Position numbers and translations under genes: made by a program. Shown here one piece after another: positions 22,864-33,637 of a DNA stretch of 64,000 nucleotides (its first letter is position 1; every line of letters begins with the position of its first letter). The DNA comes from Coprinopsis marcescibilis (Eukaryota; Basidiomycota; Agaricomycetes; Agaricales; Psathyrellaceae). Location: the NCBI GenBank assembly GCA_004369085.1, contig ML210147.1, positions 1 to 64,000 of the forward strand, written 5' to 3'. The notes beneath the pieces are model-generated. The model was not told the DNA's origin and did no database searches. It was given only the letters and a program-made list of their open reading frames with translations.

Positions 22864-23480
22864 GGGGGTGGGGAGGATGGGATTGGAGGAATGGTTAGAG
22901 TGATAATTATAAAGACGGAGGAGGATGAACTTGGCGTGTAGAAAGCACGACTGGAGCGGATCTGGAAAGGAAAGAGATCTGACATGGCCCAGAAATAAAC
23001 CAATGGAAATTGAGATTCGTCGAAGGTTAGCTTGCCGGCAGATCTGGTAGTACGTCCAAATGAACCATGCATAAGCGACAGCCAATAGCATGAGTTGACC
23101 GGCAATCTCCTCCGATGCACATAGCCTCCGATGCCCTCGCCTTGCTTGGTGTGTCATGGCCGACCGACGGTATTGGCTGGCCAATAACATCCAGGCAAAC
23201 AGATGATGCATCAAGGGTCTTTGCTAACAGACCCAGAATGTTGGCTCATTAGAATCTGAACTCTATCTCGTTGCTCTCACAACTTCTTTTTCGATAATTA
23301 AAAAACCAGATGTTAACGGTAGCAAAACGAAACCACTCAACAACGACATATGATGAATGCTTCCAATTCCCACAATCCCCACTAGCCAATAGAAAACAGT
23401 GTTGGAGCAAATCCACAAGGCGTCCCGAGAAATCCGCAAACTATGCTTGACAGTATGTAGATATCCTGCATGTACAGACA
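22864..23480. other. Intergenic: promoter of the Zn2Cys6 gene and 3' side of NOP16
   Basis: Just over 600 bp with no convincing gene. A 73-codon hydrophobic minus-strand frame (23263-23484) overlaps the NOP16 stop and is probably chance. Confidence 0.5.
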
Positions 23481-24606
23481 TCATCCAGAGTCCTTCAGGA
23501 AGCCGGAACTCTTGAGCGCTCTTCGTAATTGCCCTTCCGTCCTTTGATCTGGGTTTAATTTACGATCCTTCGCCATGCGTTCCACATTGTCGCCATATTT
23601 GTCCACCAATCGCTGAAGATACACTAATTCTCCGGCTGCGGGGTGTCGAATATTAGGTCCAGTGCTTGATTGTGGGACAGACAAAGTCGTCGAGTTCATC
23701 TGCTTTCTCGAGGCGATGCTTTCAAGCTCTGCGTTCTCGCGTCAGCAACTGTTCATTCCGATACGTTGGGATGAATAACAAAGGAGGCTGACAGAGAGGA
23801 GAGCCCAAGCAGCTTGTGTCAAGCCAAGGCCGATCCCGGATACCTCCCGCAACAACACCGATAGCGCCTTCGATAAATGCGGACAGATGCGTCTTTCACG
23901 CCAAGGGGGATTGGACAACGATGTCCCGGGAAAGAAACTGCGAAAAGGAAATCCATGGAAGAAAGGGGAATCTGATGCTCACCTGCGACCAATCCAACTG
24001 CCTTCTCCCCGATGTCGCTTTTCCCGAACCCTGTCGTCCACTGTCCACATACGCGTCCATCAAGTTGGGGTTCTAAATCTTCCATGGTCTCATCTTCCGC
24101 CTCCATCGCGTCGTCCTCGATTTCTACACCTATCACTTTCCCGGTCTCGTCACGGATAATACGCCCAAACCCTTTCGGTATTGAAGATCCCGAGTTCCCA
24201 GCCGTCGGAGTGGGTTCATTACTGGTCGACGGACCAGCATTATCGTCCTCATACCGAGGTGCAAGCTGCATTTCGGAACCCCCGCTTGCAATAGGATTTA
24301 GGTCGTGCACCAGACCAAGTTGGGCATAGCTAGCAATCATAATTTCAAATGCGTCAATTCAAATGGGCCTTGAGAAGGTCAAGATCAAATGCACTTTTGC
24401 TTCACCGTTTTGTGTTTGTCCCAGGCGTCTTGCAGCGCCTTTGGTCCTCGAATTGCTTCAAACAAACCGTTAACATATGAAACGGTTATCACGACCAAAG
24501 ATGCCTTACTTGGACTCTTTTTCAGGTTTCTTTTCGCGTTTTTAGAATGCGAGACAGGCCTGTGGGTCGCTGACCGCGATTTTCTTCGTTGACGAGGGTT
24601 AGCCAT
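23481..24606 (-). CDS. NOP16: Nucleolar protein 16, 60S ribosome biogenesis
   Basis: Pre-60S assembly factor. The start MANPRQRRKSRSATHRPVS is the family's basic nucleolar N-terminus. Exon 2 supplies IRGPKALQDAWDKHKTVKQ, the most conserved NOP16 block. Further exons give YAQLGLVHDLNPIASGG, an acidic segment (PKGFGRIIRDETGKVIGVEI), and the C-terminal helix with AAGELVYLQRLVDKYGDN, VERMAKDRKLNPDQRTEGQL and LKSSGFLKDSG. All blocks are in family order. It is divergent from QCR10 across about 330 bp. Confidence 0.9.
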
Positions 24607-24933
24607 GGTATGCGAGTGTCGGTCCTGATGGGTTTCTCCGTTATGTCAAGGATTCTGTCGGGGATGTCGAGATCCGATATGGATTCTGTTTTAGAACTAA
24701 TTATCTGCCAGAAACGAGTAATCTGGAGGGCCTGCAAGCAGCCCTGAACAGAGCCGGAGTAAGGAGCCCTGGAGAGACTTGAATTGCGTTGTTGTAGCTG
24801 AACCTGAACCTTCCAAACTTTCCAATCAACTCCAAGAAATTTCGTACACGTGACCAGCGGTGACCGCCGTTGCTGGTTTTCCGCTGTTGCCCGCCTCTCA
24901 TTCAGCTCGAACACATTCTCAAAGCAAATTCTA

Positions 24934-25332
24934 ATGGCCCGTCTTACCTTCCAACAGCCAAGTCCTGTACAGGCTGCTACTGGCGTATGTTTATACTCTT
25001 CGACCTCTTCAGAACAGGGCTGGCTGACATCACGTTGAATCCCACAGGCATTCCGACCTTGGGCGCGATCAGCTGGCGTTTGGGGTGTTGGTATTGGGTC
25101 TGCCGCTTTCCTTGTGCGTTTCCCTTGTTTGAGGCTAGTTGTATCGTGTGTTCTGAACTTGCGCTCTAGCTTTTGTCCGTGACCCCCCTCGTTCGTCGTG
25201 AGGTCCTCGAAAAGACACCTGGGGTACGTTGACCCCTTGCGTTCAATTATGGCCAATCTTACGACTCCTATTTCCTATCAGCTGAGCTGGTACTTTACGG
25301 ACAAGACACCTGCATCAGACAAACCCTTCTAA
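24934..25332 (+). CDS. QCR10: Cytochrome bc1 complex subunit 10 (QCR10-like)
   Basis: Small single-TM subunit of respiratory complex III in the inner mitochondrial membrane. Four exons joined by GT-AG introns give about 73 residues: MARLTFQQPSPVQAAT, then AFRPWARSAGVWGVGIG, a hydrophobic segment SAAFLLLSVTPL, and the tail LEKTPGLSWYFTDKTPASDK followed by PF. The ending DKTPxSDKP corresponds to the DHTPPEDKP tail of yeast Qcr10, and the size matches. The TM segment lies at residues 27-45. No long ORF marks it; it was found by splicing. Confidence 0.82.
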
Positions 25333-25548
25333 ACAGGTCGATGCCAACCTCTGTCTTCTTTTGCTATCGAAGATAGACGGAAACCACGATCCCCCCGGAA
25401 ATCTGTATGGCAGGAACGGAATTACCATACTTGTCTTTTGGCAGACCCGCAAAGTCAACTAAAGCTTAAACGACAATTACATCTGTACTCCCTAGATGAG
25501 TTTGCCAATACTTGTTCATATTCAACCGCAGTCCCTTTGCCGCCGTCG

Positions 25549-26890
25549 TCAAAGCTTCGTTTCAGACTTGACGTCGGTGAGGTTAAATCTGAGCTTTCGC
25601 CCCAGCTCCTTCGTTGCTTCAAGGGTTCTGCCTATCTGGACATCTGTGGACAGTCAGTCAGGGCTGTCTCATAGCAGCAAAGAAGGTAACTTGCGAATGG
25701 TATCCATTCCCAACTCGCTGGCCGCTTTTAGATTTCTGGGAACAGAGCGGTGGTTCAGTAACCGTTTGAGTAGGTCATATGAATACAAAGAATCGTCTAG
25801 CCTCACATCCCAATATCATCGAGGAAGATGGCGTCTTTAGGTTCGATCGAGTTCCGTTTGCATGCTGCCAGATAGAATCCAGCCTCTGGTTTCCTGGAAT
25901 GTGACAGCTTGGTAAATCCAGGCGATGTTAACACACAGACCCCGTACCTCATGCCCAAGGTGCTGCTGTCACAGAAGTCATCAAAGAGGTCGAGAAGGTG
26001 CTTGGGAGTGGGTCCTTCTTTCCACCCCAAAAAATCACGTTCCGTTTCCGGTATGTCTACCCTGGCAAAGTTGTTTGTCAAGGCAATGACTTTATGCTTT
26101 CCCTCGGCTTGATGAGTGGAATGAATTCCCGAAATTCAGATTGACTCGAGTAACTTACCTCTAATGCGCAGAATGGCCTCCTTGATGTGAGGATCGTAAC
26201 CTTGGGACGTTCTCATCATGGATCCAAAGAGCTAAAATCTGGTTAGGAAAGTTATAAACTCGACTAGACTTTTACTTGCTTCTCTTCCATCGATGTCAAG
26301 CTTCTCTGGAAGAATCGGGCATCCTGTGCAGAAATCCCATTTCAGTCCAGCGCTCGTCTGGAAGCAATGTAGGTAGCATACGAATTTTGCGCCGTTCGCA
26401 GTACGCCTTGTACCTGCGCTCAACAATTAGAAACTGCCACTTCGGGACCTAGATATGGGGGGTGCTTTACCACGTATTCCCCTTCACGACATCCGACAAA
26501 TCGCGACTGAAGGCAGGGTAAAACGTGCTGAGATCTATCTCACCTCGTTCAAACCTCTGCCAAGCGCCGTTGGATCCGTGTCCTACACTGGTCCACCGCG
26601 GATCCACATGTCAGGCAATGTCCCTTGAAGACAAAATAATAAAAAGAATAACAATCATACATCGAGGTATTGATGTAGTTCTCTGGCAACCCTTGTTCCC
26701 GTTCGTACGCGGCAATTGCGATAAACGGGCTCTTCATCACAACGCCACCTATCTGTACGTATGACGCAAATGTTTAGTATCTACCATTGGGATAGCCCGT
26801 ATGAGATCCAGATGTCGTACGCACGTCAAATATGACCGCTTTATAGGATCTGGGTGGCGGGCCAGGAGGCGCAAGGTCCGACGACGGCAT
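25549..26890 (-). CDS. HAD-like hydrolase (epoxide-hydrolase-N / ACAD10-N type)
   Basis: HAD-superfamily protein. The start (ATG 26890, MPSSDLAPPGPPPRSYK) leads by a GT-AG intron into AVIFDIGGVVMKSP, the HAD motif I region (FDIGG instead of FDxDGT, as in ACAD10-type members). Then come a helical cap (YEREQGLPENYINTSM), KVIALTNNFARVD (motif II, Thr-Asn), KPEAGFYLAACKRN (motif III Lys) and AIFLDDIGMNLKAASELGM (motif IV DD). The end is TLEATKELGRKLRFNL. All four motifs are present, so a catalytic fold is likely; the substrate is unknown. Six or seven exons. It is convergent with QCR10. Confidence 0.85.
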
Positions 26891-27565
26891 GAGTACAGTT
26901 GCGTCGTGTTCACGCGTTGTTTTCGGCTAGTGAGTCGGATTTTCTGTGTTCTTAAAGCCCCGTGGGTCAAACTGGGCAATCGAGCAGTGTCGGTGAAGGT
27001 TCGTTGAGAACTACCGTCCAAGTTCTGCAGTCGGAAGGTCGTTTTGCTGTGTACCGGATGTGAGTTACCCGAACCGGTGGTCTGGATTTGGATCGCGCGA
27101 CGCTTTCCAGCTATCTCCGACGACCTGGAAAACACTTTCGAATCGAGCAATGATTAAGGTCAGTGTGTGTTAAGATCCAAAACTTGGATCTAATTCATAT
27201 TCTGGAATCGTATGATGACGATTGATATCCCACTTGTGAGTTAATTTTCTACACTAATGCAACTTACGAAACAAACAGATTTCCATCAAATCACAGCCCA
27301 AAAGGGAGCACGTCTCTACCTTCGTCCAATGAGCTTGCTTACTGTAAATCCACCGAATGGTCGGCCAATAGGATGAAAGAATGGTATTGACCATAATTGG
27401 ACGCTACTTTGAAAGGCAGGTCTTGTTTTTATTGCGGGTTTGACCAGTGGCTTTGCATTCAGCTCCACATACAGAGCGTCCTACCATGAGGACATTGACA
27501 GCAGATTTGCAGTGCGCTTTACCGCTACGTAGAACATGGGGTACCTCTCTATTGGTCACGGAGGC
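26891..27565. other. Intergenic stretch upstream of the HAD-like gene
   Basis: About 670 bp, with the HAD-gene promoter on its left. Minus-strand frames here (to about 27150) have no family signal. An upstream non-coding exon is possible. Nothing else seen. Confidence 0.45.
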
Positions 27566-28097
27566 TTAAGGTCGAGGGACATCGGCCTGCGACGGCATCC
27601 TGTTTTGTTTCACCTATCCCAGTGAGGTTAGTAATTATAATGGTGAAATTATACAGGATTCCCACTGGCACTGATTGGACATTGGTGAGATTTGGCCTCG
27701 ACGGAATCATTCGTGTGTTCCAGAAAATCGATATCCGAGATGGGAAATGTGAAGGTCATGCACCGCGGGGAACGCAAGAGATTGGGGAACGTTTGTGATT
27801 CGCCGATACAAAAGGTTCCGGGCATCCAATGAGAGCCAACGATATCCTGACGCCGCAAGCGCCCCCGTTCAATTGCTGCATATGGTACTGGAACGTAACC
27901 TTCCTGTCACTGTCTCAAGGTCGGGCCGTACTAGTAGGAAGTGACAACAGTAAACACTGTCTGCACCTGTCTACAACATGACGCTGTAATATCAAATAAT
28001 ACCAAAGGAGGAAATGCAAGAGGTCAAAAAATACGTCGAACAGGCAAGTTAGCGACATACCGTTGTTCCCTTTATTAATTGCGACGACTGATCCCAT
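27566..28097 (-). CDS. Unrecognised small protein (about 118 residues), intron-split
   Basis: ATG at 28097 (MGSVVAINKGNN). Intron 1 (GTATGT...TTACAG) leads to a short exon ASCCRQ, intron 2 (GTGCAG...TGACAG) to the main exon EGYVPVPYAAIERGRLRRQ ... SASGNP, and intron 3 (GTATAA, with a perfect TACTAAC branch point, ...GATAG) to VKQNRMPSQADVPRP and a stop at 27566. All three junctions keep frame, and the textbook branch point argues for a real transcript. The main exon is rich in Pro, Phe and Thr (CMTFTFPISDIDFLE). No domain recognised. Confidence 0.5.
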
Positions 28098-28203
28098 CCT
28101 CTTTCTGTAGACGTAAGTAAATAAATCTCTATTCTAACCGATGTCATCCAGAACGAGCGCTCCAGTCGGAAAACCAACCAGGCATTGGCTAGCCAGTAGG
28201 GTC

Positions 28204-28218
28204 GATGCTTGAAGCATC
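28204..28218. repeat. Small perfect hairpin (7-bp stem, 1-nt centre)
   Basis: GATGCTT-G-AAGCATC is a perfect inverted repeat. It is nested inside GGCTAGC...GCTAGCC (about 28190-28235), giving a possible two-level stem just upstream of the small gene that starts at 28097. Function unknown; could be chance. Confidence 0.4.
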
Positions 28219-28326
28219 AAGCCAAGCTAGCCTACTCTCCGTACCCCTAATTGCGATCCACCATGCCACTACGTCTGTCTGAAATTTGAAACGTCACGAC
28301 CCAAAGCACTCTCTGTATCTCTGTCG

Positions 28327-28894
28327 TCAAGAGGATGCAAAAAAATTGAAGAGTTGGGGATCATCCATCCTGCCACGCTTTGGCGAACTCAACGGAGCCA
28401 CGCCCCACGCTGCTTCACGCACCAGCTGTTGAAAGGGATGTTTGTTGCATTTACATATACGCATTGGCCAAGAAAACACTGACTAAAAAACGTAAATAGC
28501 GACCGATGCTGACCAGAACTCACTTGGCAGATGCTCTTCCAAATTCCATCCCATTATACATGGGTCCGTTGGGGCTGATTAACCAAACTGTTCCGGTACG
28601 CCGATCCCTTGTCATACTCAACTTGCTAAAAAAAATGGATATTGGACACTCCAGTAGTTCAGGGTAGCTGTGTCGATGTCGTCTGCTGGCATAGCTTTGG
28701 TACAGTGCAAACGGTACATCCGTGGCCGCCGACTCCAGGGTTTGATCATGATCAAGTATGACGCAGCTGGGCAACTCTTGAGGCTTTCCTCGAAGAGCCC
28801 AAGAATTGGTTTTACAGCCCGGGATAGTTGAGTATCCGACCACAGGGTCTCTCTCACAAGAGACTACGCGGCCAACCTGCAGTGCAGTCAACAA
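28327..28894 (-). CDS. Possible small gene, start not resolved
   Basis: A minus-strand frame is open from 28894 to about 28520. It reads KPQELPSCVILDHDQTLE ... RRTGTVWLISPNGPMYNGME and ends FGRASAK at a GTGAGT donor. Splicing to an acceptor TCAACAG near 28430 continues in frame for about 28 codons (LVREAAWGVAPLSSPKRGRM...) to a stop at 28327. There is no ATG at the 5' end, so an upstream exon or an internal start is needed. A second frame over the same bases is also open (28618-28857), so the assignment is uncertain. No family recognised. Confidence 0.33.
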
Positions 28895-28953
28895 GCTGTG
28901 GTCGCGGTTAAACCGTTGAACGTTGAGCTGTTAAGACAAGCTGTGGTCGCGGT
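28891..28953. repeat. 18-bp direct repeat, 45-bp period
   Basis: ACAAGCTGTGGTCGCGGT occurs at 28891-28908 and again, identical, at 28936-28953. It lies upstream of the penta-EF-hand gene. It may be a duplicated regulatory word or a footprint of a local duplication. Confidence 0.7.
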
Positions 28954-29038
28954 CCGGCTTTGTCCTTGCTGATTAAGGGAAGCTCTTTACCGCAGGCGCT
29001 GTTGTGCTAACCATATCTCTTTCTGTTCCTCGACCACC

Positions 29039-30093
29039 ATGTCCATAAACTACGGTCAGTTTGGAGGACCTCAACGCCATTCCTCAGTCGCCTCTCAGTA
29101 CGGTCGTCACCCGGCCCCGCCCCCTCCCCCAACTTCGGGCTATGGTCATCAGGCACCAAATTACTATCCTCCGCCAGTACCTCCAGGCGCCGACCCCAAT
29201 CTCTGGTCCTACTTCAGTGCTGTCGATGCTGACCGCTCCGGGGCAATAAGCGTAACAGAACTCCAACAAGCTCTTGTCAATGGTATGGATCCGATCGTCT
29301 CGTTCGTTTGCCAGACTTATTGAACATTTTCTTGTGCAGGAAATTGGTCAAGTATGCATCCCCTGTCATTTCAAGTTGTATCAAGGAACTCATCACTGTT
29401 TTAGGATTTGATCTGGACACCGTCAAGATGCTAATGGGTATCTTTGTATGTTCTGCCTTCTCCGACAGAAAATGACAGCTTTTTAACGTCAATTCTTGCA
29501 GGACACCGACCGCAGTGGCACGATCAACTTTACAGGTGGAGTAAATCGACGCTTTGTATCCGGTATCATTCTAAAGTATCCCAGAGTTTGCCGGATTGTG
29601 GAAATATATACAGGACTGGCAGAATGTGTTCCGTCATTTCGATCGAGATAGATCCGGGACAATTGAGGGCCATGAACTAGCAGAAGCCCTGCGCAGCTTC
29701 GGTTACAATTTATCGCCAAACCTCCTTTCGCAAATCGAGCACAAGTATGGTTAGTAGCTTGCTTGGCCATCATATCCGCATCTCTCTAACTGCGCCTTTC
29801 CCTTCCAGCCTCTGCGCCCGTCGGTACCTTTGGTCCTCCCCCGGGAATCACCTTCGATCGATTCGTCCGAGCTTGTGTCGCCGTCAAGACCCTGACTGAA
29901 GCGTTCCAAAGGTAAGCTGTTCTCTGACATAAAATTACATTGCTGTTTGCTCATGCGAGTCAATTAGGGTGGACACGGATCGTGATGGATGGGTTCAAAT
30001 GAACTATGAGCAATTCATGGGGGTAAGCCACCGTTCTGTGCTTGTATTCCAGAGGCTGATCCTTATGTTCAGATTGTCTTGAGCGCGCCTTGA
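29039..30093 (+). CDS. Penta-EF-hand calcium-binding protein (ALG-2/peflin type)
   Basis: Calcium-dependent adaptor linked to ESCRT and COPII functions in other eukaryotes. The N-terminus is a Gly/Pro/Tyr/Gln-rich tail ([10 protein letters not shown]..., [21 protein letters not shown]). EF-hands then follow: [13 protein letters not shown] (first), [13 protein letters not shown] (second), [13 protein letters not shown] (third), a degenerate fourth, and [15 protein letters not shown] (fifth). Loop positions 1, 3, 5 and 12 are acidic or Ser as required in EF1-EF3. About eight exons; the last joins MG to IVLSAP before TGA at 30091. The start context ACCACCATGTCC is favourable. Confidence 0.92.
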
Positions 30094-30661
30094 ACAATTC
30101 GATGAATCCATTTGTTATCGGGTTATGATGATTGGTTATTTTATGACGACAGTCTAAGGAGACTTGTACACGGCTTGTACCCTCTTGTACCACCAATTAC
30201 CCCAGATTCCCCAGGATTATGTACATACATATACGTAGTACGCTAATGACCACATTCCAGCATCTTCCCCATAGCACTCAAGTTGCATGTGAAATTCGGG
30301 TTAGTTGTCGGTGAAGACCCCGCCAAAGCATCCGGTGTTTTTGGTTGAGAAGCCCCTGTCTTCCTTGAATTCTTTCCTATATTCGCGGGCTTGATGAGGG
30401 CCCCACTGCGGTTGTGTCGTGGAGCATAAGAAGCAGCCGGTTCGAGGTCAAAATCTACCGTAAAGAAAGTTTGCCAAAGACGTACATTGTCTTTACATGC
30501 ATGCAGCGACATTTCATGGCGATCGGGTGTTCTTGGACCCTGAACTGCGCGGCAACTGATTTTCACGTGTATTGATTTGTTCAGTCAACAGAGTACCCCA
30601 GGGTTGTCACTGACACCGACTATCTTGTTCCCGTTTTCCTTCGTGCTATACATCCTTTACA
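30094..30661. other. Intergenic: penta-EF 3' end and acyl-CoA synthetase promoter; weak minus-strand ORF
   Basis: An 89-codon minus-strand frame with an ATG (30243-30512, MSLHACKDNVRLWQTFF) could be a small gene but has no recognised homology and no supporting splice signals. Otherwise nothing is visible. The right 100 bp should be the promoter of the acyl-CoA synthetase gene. Confidence 0.4.
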
Positions 30662-33334
30662 ATGGTCCTCAACACCGAACGGATTATTCCCTGGCCCACA
30701 GTCAAGCCTTACGATAAGCAAGGTGTTGCTGTTGCAGGAACTAAGCGCCCCGGCCAGTCAGGTATGCATCAACCGAACAACTCACGGCGTGTCGCTTATA
30801 TGACCCCGCTTCTCCACAGCTCATTACCGAAACGGTACGTCTTTAGACGCGTTCTGAACTCGACAGCTTGAAAATTAGCTTTAAAGGTGTATGGGGATTG
30901 ATTGACGAGCACACTCCCAATACTCTCACCACCCTGGACCAAGTATGGGCCGATGGTCTGAAGGTCGGTGCTAACAGGGAATTCCTTGGATGGCGCCCTA
31001 TCATCTCTCAAAATCCTCTCAAATTCGCCCCTACCTACTCCTGGTTGACTTATAGTCAAGTCGATGTTCGTCGCAAGTATGTTGGTAGTGCCCTGCACAC
31101 GCTGTTCCAGAAAGGGGAACTTGCTGGTGACGTCTACCCCACAGTCGGTATCTGGTCGCAAAATCGACCAGGTGAGGATTTTATCATCGGTTAGCGCCTT
31201 GATCCAGGCTCACATTTTTGCTTACAGAGTGGCAAATCATCGATATTGCGCTGCAGAGCTACGGGAAAGTTGGAGTGAGCTTATACGATACCCTTGGCAA
31301 GGACTCCGTTGGTGAGTGACAACCATCTTCTTGATATAAAAAAGGTTTGTTGACGACTGTTCTTTTGTAGAATACATGTAAGCACACACGCTACCTTTTG
31401 AATATCCTCGTCGTCTGACATTTGACAGTGTCAACCACGCTGCCCTTTCCGTCGTTTTCGCCACCGCCGACCATGTTCCAACCCTCCTCAAGCTTGTTCC
31501 CAAGACCCCTGTCTTGAAACTCGTGGTTTCAATCGACAATTTGTCCGCTGAAGCGACGAAGGTTTTGAAAGAATGGGCTGCCTCATTAAATGTGCGGTTC
31601 TTGCTTCTTTCAGAATGTGAGTTCCCTGGATGTCATACATGAAGTCGACGTTGACGTATTTCTTAGTGGAAGAATTTGGCAAGGAGAACCTTGTCGCCCC
31701 AATTCCTGCGACGCCTGATACCGTCGCATCGATTTGCTACACATCGGTAGGCTTTTGAACTCACTGTTCAGTGCGGACATGTCTGAACATTTCCACAATT
31801 CACCAGGGAACTACAAACATGCCAAAGGGAGTCGTACTGTTGCACAAGACCCTCGCTGTCGCCACTCAAGCTAACATCTACGGGATGGACCTTCCCGATG
31901 ATGGAATTCTCTTGTCTTACCTTCCATTGGCCCACATTTACGAGGTTCGTCTAATCAATCCGCCAAAAAATGTGTTGTTAATTCTATCGCAGCGTATTTG
32001 CGAATTGACCACGATTGCGCTTGGCGCTCGCATTGGTTTCTTCACCGGCGACCCATTGCGGTTGCTTGAAGATGCATCGATCCTCAGGCCTCATTTCTTC
32101 CCCTCCGTGCCTCGCGTTCTGAACCGGGTCTACCAAGCTGCCATGGCAGGCGGTAACGTCCCAGGCTTGAAAGGAAACCTCTTCAGGAAAGCCGTTTCAG
32201 TCAAAATCCAGAAACTCCGCCAAACTGGAGATAACACTCACGCCTTGTGGGATAGACTTGTCTTCCGCAAGGTATGTATCTCAGCCATGTTCTGCTGTTC
32301 TGTTTATCTCCGTCCTGGTGCTAACTGTATCTCCACAGATTCAGGCAGTCCTCGGTGGCCGTGTCCAGCTCGTGATCAGCGGTTCTGCGCCAATCAGCTC
32401 GGACGTTATGGACTTCCTCAAGATCGCATTCTCTTGTGAAGTCCTTGAAGGTTACGGTCTCACTGAGTCGTCTGCTACGTGTGGCAAGTCTTGGCCCGAA
32501 GATTCCACTTCTTCAGGTACCGTTGGACCTCCAGCAGCTTCCAATGAAGTCAAGGTGGTCGATGTGCCTGCCATGGGTTACACTGCCGAAGACAAGCCTA
32601 ACCCCCGTGGAGAACTTTGCATCCGTGGTGCCAACATTTTCACTCATTACTTCAAGGGTTGGTTATCCTCAATGCTCGCGTGAAATCATTCTAACCTCTG
32701 GAATGTATAGACGAGAAGAACACGAAGGAATCGATTGACGAGGAGGGCTGGTTCCACACTGGTGATGTTGCAGAGATTGACAGCGCTGGCCGCCTCAAGA
32801 TTGTCGACCGAGTCAAGAATATCATGAAGCTGTCCCAGGGAGAATATGTTGCTCTCGAGAAGATCGAGAACTTGTATGCCACTGTTCCAGTGGTTGCCCA
32901 GATCTTTGTCTACGGTGACGGCCTTCAGTCTTACGTTGTCTCGGTCGTCGTTCCGGATCCTGTCATTCTCGCCGGCATTGTAACAACAATCACTGGCAAG
33001 AAAGTTACCCCCACCGACATTTCGCTCTTGGAGGAGGCTGCTCAGGATCCCCGCGTCGTGGCGCACGTCCTTGCCGTCTTGACAAAGCACGCGCAGCGAA
33101 ACGGATTGAAGGGGTGCGTGTTTTGATGTTTGATGACTGCTATGTCCGAAACTCATCTACTCTTCCTTCAGCTTTGAGATGGTCAAGAGACTCCACATCA
33201 CGTTGTCTCCCTTCACCGTCGACGAAAACACTCTCACCCCCACCATGAAGCTTCGTCGCAAGGATGCATATAACAAGTTTAAGAAGGAAATCGATGGTCT
33301 ATATAGCCTCGGTGAACCCTCGTCCAAATTGTAA
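30662..33334 (+). CDS. Long-chain fatty acid-CoA ligase (FAA1/FAA4 type)
   Basis: Activates fatty acids to acyl-CoA via an acyl-AMP intermediate. Motifs in order: WLTYSQVDVRRKYVGSAL, VGIWSQNRPEWQIID, YIVNHAALSVVFA, the AMP-binding P-loop TSGTTNMPKGVVLLHK split by an intron inside TSGTT, YLPLAHIYERICELTTI, LVISGSAPISSDVMDFLK, GYGLTESSAT, GELCIRGANIFTHYFK, EEGWFHTGDVAEID and KNIMKLSQGEYVALEKIENLY. All are diagnostic of eukaryotic long-chain acyl-CoA synthetases (about 690 residues). About ten introns. The C-terminus is LYSLGEPSSKL, not a strong peroxisomal PTS1 (SKL is present as the last three residues, so peroxisomal targeting is quite possible). Confidence 0.94.
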
Positions 33335-33637
33335 ATGGGACGTCCATCTTGGTTATAAATTAATGATGTCACCTTTACTATACTTAACACCGAACTTTAT
33401 ATCTTTACTTTGTATACAACTCCTTTCGGAGCACTGGATGTCTGTACTAACGAGTATAATGTATGTGGATTGCACGTGTATAGCTGTGCAAAGGGATTTA
33501 ATACGGTGTGTTATGACATTTTGCTTCCGCTGGGAAATGTGATCTGAGCGCTTGAGCGACAATGGCCACCAACTTGCCCTCCAACCACAATCGCCAATTT
33601 GGTGTTACGCGTCAAACCCACCCGGAACGCGTTGAAT

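Noticed and set aside
17926..28930. Shared CGTTGAAC(C)GTTGAGC-like words at about 17930 and 28914, considered as remnants of a repeat element.
   Set aside because: A match of about 15 bases is expected by chance among all pairs in 64 kb; flanks do not align and no terminal repeats or target duplications are visible.
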